64,000 nucleotides of DNA from Ascaphus truei (Eukaryota > Chordata > Amphibia > Anura > Ascaphidae). Location of the stretch: NCBI GenBank assembly GCA_036426205.1, contig CM071570.1, positions 142,344,563 through 142,408,562 on the forward strand. Direction: 5' to 3'. How positions within the stretch are numbered: the stretch's first letter is position 1; the number at the start of each line of letters is the position of its first letter. Under the pieces are notes generated by a model. That model searched no databases and was not told the DNA's origin. It worked only from the letters and a program-made list of their open reading frames with translations. Below, piece after piece: positions 46,297-55,350 of this stretch. The position numbers were made by a program, and so were the translations under genes.

Positions 46297-47271
46297 TGTA
46301 ATGGATCAGGGGACTCGCGCTTCCCAGCATGTCCCCGTCACCCCAGGTCCCACGGCGCCTAGCTGCCCCACTTCCCTACGTCCCCGCTCTCTCTCCTCCT
46401 CTTTAACCCGTCCCTCCGCGGCACGGTCCGCACGCCCAGGCACACGTTCAGGGCACGCGCGTGGTTCCCTCACTAAGCGCGCGCCCTCCCGATCGCTTGT
46501 CACTCATCCAGTGACACACGCCCCTCGGCGTGCCTCTGTCATCCCAGCCCTTGCCGTACCTGCCTCCTCCGCTTCCCCTTCCCTTCTGCCGAGCACCTCC
46601 TCCACGATGCACCCTCCACGCTCTGGTACACACGCGGTACTCGCGCATAACAACCTTACAGGAGGCGCGCGTACCCGCTCTAGTTATCAGCCCTCCCCAT
46701 GCACTGGCTCCGCCCCCTTTGCTTGCAGGCTATTACCCTGGATTACCTCCCTGTCTCCTCCCCTGCTCACTCTGACCTATCCCTACAATTACCCACTCAA
46801 ACCTCTGCTCCACCTCTCATCCCTATTGGCCCTTCTTCATATGTAACCTCACTCTGCCCTCTCAGTCCTTGCTCTGCATAGCTTTCCTGTAGCTCCTGTG
46901 TGTGCAGTGTCTATGCCTAGCTCCCTTGTCTGTTTCAGCTCTGGTTCCTGTCCCTGCCCCTGTTTGGATTCCTTTGGTTTGAACTTGAACTCTGCTTTGG
47001 ACTAGACTACGCTGCCTTCTCCTGCCCTTGAACCCTGGCTTTTGAACATCACTACGCTGCTCTCTCCAACCCCTGAACTCTGGCTCTTGGACATTACCCT
47101 CCGACCTCTGCACCCCGGACTCAGCAAGTATAATGTTAACCCTTACTCACCAGGCCCGGCAACGCAACTTACCACACTCCGGGCACGCCCTCACTGCTGT
47201 GGGTGCGTGTTATACCCTTATCCACCTCAGTACTGGGGACTGTCCAGGTCTGCGGGCATACAGGCGTTACA
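46297..47271 (+). repeat. 3' LTR of the sushi-type element
   Basis: Starts TGTAATGGATC and ends GGCGTTACA; followed by the target copy GGCAT. Confidence 0.93.
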
Positions 47272-47276
47272 GGCAT

Positions 47277-48010
47277 AAGCCCACCCTTCCAGAGGAAACT
47301 TTGAAGCTGCTCTACCCAGACCATGTCTATAGAATTTGTGTAAAACAGTTGACACCTTCAGTGGGCTATCCAGGATGGACCCCCATCCCAATTAAGTTCC
47401 TTTGAAGTTCGGAGCAGACCAAATAAACAGACCTGACTTGTTTCAAAGATCATTCTCCTGACGAAGCTGCCACGCCAGCGAAACGCGTTGAGTGAACCTT
47501 GCAGCAGTCCAGACGTGTGCCCAGCATACCCCAGAACCCATTTTGACCCATTCTGCGATCGCCGACGAAACCGGAAGTGACGCGATGGGCCGGACCGGAA
47601 GTGACGCGACGCAACTTCAGGAGTGAGGGGGATGACACACACCAATGCTGCGCATCGATTTTTATGTGTCTAAGCACATGTTGCTCATGTTTGTCCTGCT
47701 GACATCAGGGAGTGTCTACAAGCCAGACCCCCCTGCACAGTGCTAAATCCATCCACTGCATCTATTGCTGTTTCAAATGCTGTATTACAACTGGCAGAAT
47801 GTGAGTTCCCATTCATGATTCCTGTGTTGATTGCTGTACCTGTTTAGACATACCACACTATATTTATTTTTCCTTTGCATATATATGGTGACACCTGCGC
47901 TCCCCACAAGCTTCTCTTCAACATTCAAGAAAGGAGAAAACTGGAACTTCTCCAAAGAGGGTTGAGCAGCAAAGTTTGCCATTATTATCATATTTGAGCA
48001 CACATATATA
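47277..48010 (+). repeat. Retroposon-like sequence with a Penelope-type hammerhead-like motif
   Basis: Contains the motif at 47444-47500, two CCGGAAGTGACGCGA copies (47570-47605) and an AT-rich right end with TATATATATCACATA. No coding sequence. It resembles a Penelope-like element's terminal region, as at 48.6-49.5 kb; the class is inferred. Confidence 0.4.
47438..47510 (+). ncRNA. Hammerhead-like motif, Penelope type (a)
   Basis: CTGACGA at 47457-47463, an extra A, stem GCTG/CAGC, GAAAC, then GCGTT. Stem I pairs CUC with GAG and UCA with UGA, with CAA/UUG further out. The core fits a type-I hammerhead with a two-base-pair stem III and a GUU cleavage site, apart from the extra A after CUGACGA. 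Confidence 0.5.
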
Positions 48011-48605
48011 TATCACATATCTTTATCAATTGATTTATTTATTTATTTTCACCTTCATTAGTAGCGCCTCACAATTTCTGTTTTGCACTTGTTTCAAACC
48101 CAGCATTTTGTATTTTGTTAAAACAAGTGTAGCTCATTATCCCCTCAAGCACCAGAGGGATTAACTACATAATATCTCATGACACTCCTTAACCACTCTG
48201 CTTATTTCAGGTACTGGGTGGGATATGTGGCTTTAGCCTCTGGTCCAAAGAGATCTTCACCAACAGCAAGAAGCTACATTTGAAAGATTCATCGCTGCTC
48301 ACAAATTGTCACAGATGCTAATGTTTTCTCCAGGTTTTGGTGAAAATGGCACCATTATGATACATATCCCCATTAACTTACAATATGTTCCCTAGCTCTT
48401 CCAGAACTATATGTTGCTGTTGTGCCTACTTTTCCTGCTTCTCTTGTGCTTTCTCCTAATCATGGCAATATAATATCAATTCTGCTCAATAGGGCAAGAA
48501 TGTGCTTCTCTATTGTCTGACTTATTGTCTAATAATTCACTGTAGTTTTTTTTGTGTAGCACTGAGCTGTGTTGGCGCTACAGTATACAAATAAACATAT
48601 ATATA

Positions 48606-49505
48606 CATATAAAAAAAAGAAGAAAAAAGCGCCCAATCCTAGTGCATTACTGTGCAAAAAATAAATTTAATTCTCAAAAAAGGCTCATAAAATGAACTCA
48701 CAAACATAGAATATAAAAAAATCATGTTATGAGATAATACTCATGCTCCAAAGGATCAGGAAACGCCGCTTGTCTGCTACACTGCTCCGTGACTCCACTG
48801 TATCCGATATGGCCCTCGTTGTTCACCGCCAGCAGGAACTCACGATGTTAGGCTCTCCACGAACTCCTCTCCCCGGGAATACACCAACAGATGATTTTGG
48901 TTCCCACCGGGGACGATGGATGTGGCGGAACAGCGGATGACGTCACACGGTAAGTATGGATACCGAACAGGTTTGAATGCCGAGCAGGTTTGGAAGAGAC
49001 GCTTGAAGATCCACAGCACACCTGGCCCATTCGCGTTTCATCCCCTGATGAAATCACCGTGAGTGTGAAGAAACGCGTTGGGAAGTTAGTGTGAGCTACT
49101 GACAGTGGTGTATACTTTATCGCATAATCTGCTGGGACTCAACGAACGCTGCTACACATTGGTGTATTATTTGCACCTGCATTCACCTCTACGGGGTCAC
49201 AATGCCATTTCCTCCCATCCGGATACTGCTGTGAGAGTGGTGGACTTCCGGGATACATCGGGAGAGGTTGCGCAGTCTCCAAGCCCCTGCTGGACGGTGG
49301 CTCAGAGGAGCTGGGACTTCACGGAAGAAAAGAGTGGCGTGTAAGCAGAGCAGTATCATCGTGCAGTTGGCGAATGAGTATACTCATTACATGCTTTTAT
49401 TATACATTCGTTTGTGAGTTTAAATTTGTTGGACCTAATATTTGTATTAAAAGTGTATTTTTCATATTACACTAGGATCGGGCGCTTTCTTTTTTTGTTG
49501 TTTGC
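48606..49505. repeat. Short retroposon with inverted similar ends
   Basis: Left end AGCGCCCAATCCTAGTGCAT is the near-complement of right end ACACTAGGATCGGGCGCTTT; homology extends inward about 100 bp with divergence. The centre carries the motif at 49030-49090. The layout recalls inverted terminal copies of Penelope-like elements. Confidence 0.5.
49030..49092 (+). ncRNA. Hammerhead-like motif, Penelope type (b)
   Basis: CTGATGA at 49045-49051, an extra A, stem TCAC/GTGA, GAAAC at 49070-49074, ACGCGTT to 49079. Stem I pairs UCCC with GGGA across the motif. Same plan as at 47.46 kb, but with different stem sequences. Confidence 0.5.
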
Positions 49506-49950
49506 AGATCACTGGGAGGTCGTTGGTTCCTTGCAGAGAGCAGCCTGATCCAGATCCATGGACCATCAATCATTCTTTTAAATATACAGGACTATTTTTT
49601 CACATGGTTTTGAATATGTTTTTTATTGATTTTTATCATTTTTTGGTGGTGTTGACTGGTTGCAACATTTTTTATTCATGCTTTTATTTTTGTACTATTC
49701 AGTCATTAGCTCACACTAATCTAGCTATATTGGTTTTTATTTTTAACATTTATTTTTTATTGTTTAATTTGTGTGTACGAATTTAGATATTTTATATTTA
49801 TAATATATATCTTTCTGCAATTATTATTACTGCTGACATCGGAGTAGCTATTAGGATTATTGGTATTTAAGTGTTAAAGTTATTAGCACCTGGGGGGCGC
49901 AGTCTTCTCTTTGTCTATATATATACATATATACACACATATATAATTTC
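49506..49950. other. AT-rich non-coding sequence
   Basis: Long T-rich part gives a hydrophobic spurious frame. An AT/AC simple repeat lies at 49915-49945, just left of the hammerhead-bearing repeat. Confidence 0.5.
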
Positions 49951-50330
49951 ATTTGTGAGCACATTCACATGCCTTAACAGGTGTGCAACCCTGCCTTTCA
50001 CCATTATCACCTAGCATACAGTGCTTCCACTGCAGCAAGGGATTCTGGGAAATTACAGGCAAATGAGCACACCGTGTCACCTTTTGCCGGAAATCAATTT
50101 TTACATGGAACCCTTATTATTAAATGCCCACTGTGTTCACAGCTTTTAAGCACAGCATGTGATTAGATGCAAAGCCAGTCAAACCAGTCACAGACAGATG
50201 TTTCGACATTTTGGGTCTCATCAGTGTGAGGTTGGTTGTACTGGCTTTGCCATTTTCAAGGCTGGGTAGGTTTACCATACACATTTTGGTGGGGGAAAAA
50301 GGTCTCCTACAGTGAGGGTTAATGCAGCGG
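49951..50330 (-). repeat. Hammerhead-bearing repeat, copy 2
   Basis: Aligns with 11633-12033 in the same orientation: TGCAACCCTGCCTTTCACCA, the TTCCACTGCAGCAAGGGATT block, then the hammerhead, then the TAGGTTTACCATAC block. Diverged by many substitutions, yet the ribozyme is intact. Confidence 0.8.
50171..50248 (-). ncRNA. Type-I hammerhead ribozyme, copy 2
   Basis: On the minus strand: outer stem AAGCCAGU paired with ACUGGCUU, then AACC/GGUU, then UCACA/UGUGA; core CUGAUGA; stem II GAC/GUC; GAAA; stem III ACA/UGU with loop UC; cleavage base C (GUC). All invariant bases are present. Compared with copy 1, the innermost stem I changes C-G to U-A on both strands, keeping the pair. Predicted cleavage is between the complements of 50193 and 50192. 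Confidence 0.88.
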
Positions 50331-50736
50331 GCTTCCTCTCAGAGCCCTTCCCCCTATCAAACTGTACTCATCAGTGATTCCCCCTCTCACTCTTGATATT
50401 TGCATTGGTTATTGAACCGAAGCTATAGGTATAATGAAGAATCTGGATATTTCAGGAATTAAATTGGAAGAACGGAGTATAAATTAAGCATCTACCATTG
50501 ACATCCTTTTAACATTAACAAATCGATTTCCTTACCAAATTTAAAAATAACCCAACATACATTTTAGTATCATATCCGATTTCTAAATGAACCACTAAAT
50601 CAGAGGCTCTTGTGTTAAGAATGCATCACACCACTGATAGATGACTGTCATATATGCACTAATATTCAGCTGTAATAAAATAAATGTAGGCATGAAGTAA
50701 TAGAGTATTTCCAAAACCTAGAATATACTGTATTCC
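50331..50736. other. Non-coding sequence
   Basis: No gene or repeat recognised. Confidence 0.4.
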
Positions 50737-51654
50737 ATACTAGCTTATATTCCCGGTGTTGCCCGGGATGTGCTTCTCACGCGGTGTCTCTCCCTCCTGT
50801 CCCCGGTCTCCGTGGCTGGCTGCCCAGGTGGGAGGCAGTAGCAGGGGGTGTTCCTTCCCCTCTCCCCATTCCCCACCACTCCTTCCACCTCCCCCCCCGG
50901 TTCCCGGCGCTCCTTCCCCCTGGTCCTCCTTTCCCCCTCGGTCCCCGGCACTCATTCCCCCCCCCCATGGGCCCTCGGCTGATGCCCACAGGAGTCCGTG
51001 GACCCTTGGGTGATCCCTGTGGGTGTTCAGGGCCCTCGGGTGATCCCCGCAGAAGTCCTGTGACTCAGGTGATCAGTTTGGGGCCCTTGGGTGGTCCCCG
51101 CGGTCTGCAGTCCTTGAGGCCCCGCTGGCCTGCAGTACCAATTGTGTGCCCCCCAAAAAATAAACAATACTTTTAAATAAATACACCCTCCTTCCCCCAA
51201 CACATACAGTACAATAATGGCCAAAATGACTATTACTCATATATGGATAATAGTGCATTTGTCCATTCAAAAGATAATAAGCAACAGCAATAAAGTAAAT
51301 AAATCTTGCACTCACCCCTGCCAGGCTGCCACGATGAAGGCCATCCTCATCCTCATCACCGTCCATGTCCTTCATTGCAACAAACAATACTGTACATAAA
51401 AAAAAACAATCTAATTTCCCCATACCCCTTAATCACCTTTGCGGTTAGTAACCACTATAGTAATTAAGGGGTTAACCCACCCTCTACCACTACCCACACA
51501 GGAGGCCTAACCACCCTCCCCAGACAACTACCCCCACCCTTCACCCATTCATTGGTACATTGGGTACATCATGCTCATATAATATGAGCATGATTTACCA
51601 CTATAACAAGAAATGGGGATGGAATAAAAAAACAGGCCCAAATCAAAAACATCA

Positions 51655-51776
51655 CATAGCTAAATAAAACACAGCACATAGCAAAATAAAACACAGCACA
51701 TAGCAAAATAAAACACAGCACATAGCAAAATAAAACACATCACATAGCAAAATAAAACACATCACATAGCCAATTA
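51655..51776. repeat. 22-bp minisatellite
   Basis: Units AAAATAAAACACAGCACATA+GC, about five copies; repeated at 52403-52500 after the gap. Confidence 0.9.
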
Positions 51777-52345
51777 AATAGATAACAAATGCCAATAAAA
51801 CGATTGAATGGCACAGAGGGCACATCATGCCCATATAATATGGGCATCATTTAACACTATGTCAATCAATGATCAACCTAAAAAAAACAATCACAAACAA
51901 GATCCAATGCAATCAAAACAATAAGAAACTAAAAACAAATAGAGAAGTAAACAGAACAAAATTACTACCAATCAATTAATCCAATCAAAAATAAATACCA
52001 CAATTAACAATTAAAACACCAAAACAAAACAATTAATAAATAAATGAAAGCTCAAAGTAAACACCATCAGACAAAATCTAACTACCAAAAAGAAGCCATT
52101 ATTAAAAAGCAAGCAACCCCCTCCCCTGAAAGAAACTATTTAAAACACCACTAAAAATGACATCTTCTAAATAAAACAAAAAATTAAATTGGCCAAACAT
52201 TTCTAAACAAAGATGCAAAATACATTTAAAATACATAAAAGCAAGCATTTGCAAAAACAACCATTGCTAGTACCCTGTTTGTATGTATATCCATAAAGAG
52301 ACATATATAAATAAAGTGGCAATGAATGAGCATTAAAAAAAAAAA
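51671..52345. repeat. Duplicated block left of the N gap
   Basis: Nearly identical to 52403-53076; one base differs in the minisatellite. It ends at a poly-A run where the N run begins. Confidence 0.92.
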
Positions 52346-52402
52346 NNNNNNNNNNNNNNNNNNNNNNNNNNNNNNNNNNNNNNNNNNNNNNNNNNNNNNN
52401 NN
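52346..52402. other. Assembly gap (57 N)
   Basis: Unresolved bases between two copies of the same block; probably a false duplication around a gap. Confidence 0.95.
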
Positions 52403-53076
52403 ACAGCACATAGCAAAATAAAACACAGCACATAGCAAAATAAAACACAGCACATAGCAAAATAAAACACATCACATAGCAAAATAAACACATCACATAG
52501 CCAATTAAATAGATAACAAATGCCAATAAAACGATTGAATGGCACAGAGGGCACATCATGCCCATATAATATGGGCATCATTTAACACTATGTCAATCAA
52601 TGATCAACCTAAAAAAAACAATCACAAACAAGATCCAATGCAATCAAAACAATAAGAAACTAAAAACAAATAGAGAAGTAAACAGAACAAAATTACTACC
52701 AATCAATTAATCCAATCAAAAATAAATACCACAATTAACAATTAAAACACCAAAACAAAACAATTAATAAATAAATGAAAGCTCAAAGTAAACACCATCA
52801 GACAAAATCTAACTACCAAAAAGAAGCCATTATTAAAAAGCAAGCAACCCCCTCCCCTGAAAGAAACTATTTAAAACACCACTAAAAATGACATCTTCTA
52901 AATAAAACAAAAAATTAAATTGGCCAAACATTTCTAAACAAAGATGCAAAATACATTTAAAATACATAAAAGCAAGCATTTGCAAAAACAACCATTGCTA
53001 GTACCCTGTTTGTATGTATATCCATAAAGAGACATATATAAATAAAGTGGCAATGAATGAGCATTAAAAAAAAAAA
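52403..53076. repeat. Duplicated block right of the N gap
   Basis: Partner of 51671-52345. Confidence 0.92.
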
Positions 53077-53644
53077 AGCAATAACACCAAAAAAAAAATT
53101 AAAACCTGAAAAAGAAAACTAACATACATTCTATGTTTTTCCTTACCTTTAGATGTCTCCACCCTCTGATTCCTGGGGACACCGCAAGCTCTCGAACCAA
53201 TCCACAAACTGAAACAGGAATAGGCCACAGGTAAAAAAAAATTCAAAGTCCTTTTCGTTTGTATTTTTCTTTATCTGTAATTTGTAATTCAATTTTGGGG
53301 TCTTTCAGGGTTTTTTCGGGGGTCTTCTGTGGTCTTCGGGGGTCTTTTTTTGACATCTGTCTTCTTCTATCTTCAGCATGCACGCCATTGTCCTTCTATT
53401 GGAGGAGGAGGTCCTCCCTCCTCGGCTTCTTGCCATAAAATGAGGCTGCATAGGCTTTTATAGGCCTATGACATCACATTTTTGGCAAATGGTTCACACG
53501 GCTCTGATTGGCCAGTGAAAACCATGTGCATTTTTTTTTTGGTGACGTCATGTAAAGGAAATGAAGCCAGACAATCAGAATGGCTGTGCTTCCTTTACCT
53601 TTAAAATTATGTCATCAAAAGCAACATGGCTGCCATCACATGGT

Positions 53645-54005
53645 GTACAAAAAATACTAAATGGCGCTCAAACACTCAATCAAAGTGCAACAGTGCAGTA
53701 ACAGTGATAATACAAAGTGATATTAAACAATATACCCGTGCACTTAAATAAAAACAAAGACACTCAAATCCGTCACGGACTAGTTCCCAGGTCCACACTC
53801 AAAGCAAAAACGAAATATCAGGGGAGCGTCAGTGTGTGAAAGAAAATAAATAAACTACCATAGTGCATAACGTTACAATTAAACATTGAGAAGGTAGAAC
53901 TCCATAAGAAATATGCTAGATCATGGATGATAGCAAATATCAGTCATAAACCAGGAGCAAAATAGGGAGGTAAAAGACCCAGTAGAGAGACACAGAGCCA
54001 TTTTT
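53645..54005 (-). mobile_element. 361-bp retroposon insertion with 13-bp target duplication
   Basis: GCCATCACATGGT flanks it at 53632-53644 and 54006-54018. The insert has no coding sequence. On the minus strand it ends with TTTGAGCGCCATTTAGTA, similar to the GGGCGC ends of the retroposon at 48.6-49.5 kb. It is probably a 5'-truncated Penelope-like or other target-primed insertion. Confidence 0.75.
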
Positions 54006-54035
54006 GCCATCACATGGTACTTGAGCCAATCAGAT

Positions 54036-54160
54036 TGTGGGAACTATATCCCCAATCTGATTGGTTGTTGTAGACCATGTGACTCCCTTTGGATGACGTC
54101 ACATCCTTTCTTCAAAAAACTCTGTCACATGGTCTACTACAGCCAATCAGATTGGCCGGT
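54036..54160. repeat. Foldback module
   Basis: CCAATCTGATTGGTTGTTGT with the following AGACCATGTGAC pairs with GTCACATGGTCTACTACAGC and the rest at 54124-54155. Confidence 0.85.
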
Positions 54161-54600
54161 ATCATCCTGCAGGATTTAAATCCCCACGGGAGCTTTAAAA
54201 GCACAAGGGATACGACACCCCTTAACGGGGCCTGTATCTCATGAAGCAGGGTGTCCCCAAGGCTGAAACCAATGCGGTTCAGCTCAGGAGACCCCCTGCA
54301 CATGTTCACTAGTATTAAAATGAATATTTGTTCAGTACAATTGCCTGTAAGAGCCGTGCACTGTCTCCATGCAGTTCTTACAGGCTGCTTTTTTTCTATC
54401 AGCTATCGCGCTGTAGAACTTTAAGCATGGTAGCTGGGGAGGAAAGAGCAGCTCATGCGATCGGGCATATTTTTGCCCGCCCAGACCAAAATGCGCTTCA
54501 CTTGTTAGTGAATCCCGCATTTGGTTTCACTTTGTATCGAGCGAGTCAAAAATTCCCATCGGCCGCAAAAACGCACTGCTTAGTGCACACCCCCCTAAGT

Positions 54601-55185
54601 GTGGCTATTGCCTATGTACAGTATATGCTGAGTGTCTGCACATAGGTCATCTCTCTTCAGCAGCAACCACCACACTACTTTTTATGAAAACATTTATAAG
54701 AAATAGTTTCTCTTTTTCCTTAAGCAACCACAAAACAGATGATGCAATATGAAATATGTTAATATGTATCTAGACATGTGACCTCCTTTTTCCTCAGTAA
54801 ACTACAGAATGTAACCCCTTTCTGTACCATAGCATAACACTGAATTTAAGGTTGTCCCTTATATTGACAAAAATACAACTAAATACGTATAGCAGAAAAT
54901 AATACAGCTATAAATAATGATTTCAAATATTCATTAACCAACCATTTTAGTCAAGAAAGTCATGGATTGGATACATAAATAATATATCTTGCAGTAGAGA
55001 AAATCAAGAAGGGGGGGCAATTATATAAAGAGGAGTTCTGGTGGGAGAAGGCTTCCTTGATCGTGGCTGAGATGCCACTGTGAAAGCTTTGCCCATGAGG
55101 TTCAGATTGATTGGGAGACACTGTTAACCCAAGACTGCCCAGAAAACTTTAGCCTGCCCCCATATGATGTGTAATGCGACAGGCA
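54601..55185. other. Non-coding sequence
   Basis: AT-rich; the last 150 bases may be a diverged part of the hammerhead-bearing repeat family without an intact ribozyme. Confidence 0.4.
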
Positions 55186-55189
55186 GAAG

Positions 55190-55350
55190 CTCATACGGGT
55201 CCATGTTGAAATGGATTTGAAGCAAATGGTGACACTGTGTGCTAATTTGCATTTTATTTCCATGGTTGCAGTGGAAACATTATATGCTAAGAGATAATGG
55301 TGAAAAGCAGGGTTGCAGACCTGTCTTAGATGTGAATGTGCTCAAAAGTA
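55190..55350 (+). repeat. Hammerhead-bearing repeat, partial copy 3, inverted
   Basis: GGTGACACTGTGTGCTAATT, GGTTGCAGTGGAAACATTAT and CAGGGTTGCAGACCTGTCTT are the complement of the corresponding blocks of copies 1 and 2. The ribozyme part is lost or unrecognisable. Confidence 0.7.

Larger units (their letters stand above)
41078..47271 (+). mobile_element. Sushi-type Ty3/gypsy chromovirus, full length, inactive
   Basis: Two LTRs (979 and 975 bp) enclose gag, protease, RT, RNase H, integrase and a chromodomain. The target duplication GGCAT is present on both sides (41073-41077 and 47272-47276). The PPT AAGGGGGGATAC precedes the 3' LTR. The chromodomain plus the Gag sequence resemble the sushi family, whose Gag gave rise to vertebrate PEG10/RTL genes. 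Stops and frameshifts inactivate it. LTR differences are seen every 20-40 bases at the left end and less often elsewhere, so the insertion is not recent. Confidence 0.93.
50737..54600. repeat. Palindrome-chain repeat, copy b
   Basis: The left edge is marked by CCCGGTGTTGCCCGGG, a 16-base palindrome. The middle (51130-51370) matches 33700-33900, the A-rich body 51560-53100 matches the family at 19.74, 34.1 and 35.8 kb, and the right end (54110-54600) is the reverse complement of the start of copy a at 32676. It contains an N gap and an inserted retroposon. Confidence 0.6.

Noticed and set aside
50740..51176. Overlapping open frames on both strands rich in Gly, Pro and Arg
   Set aside because: GC-rich low-complexity sequence at the edge of a repeat; no motif and no consistent frame.
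51652..52581. Hydrophobic open frames rich in Cys, Phe and Leu
   Set aside because: They are frames through a 22-bp minisatellite and the N gap.
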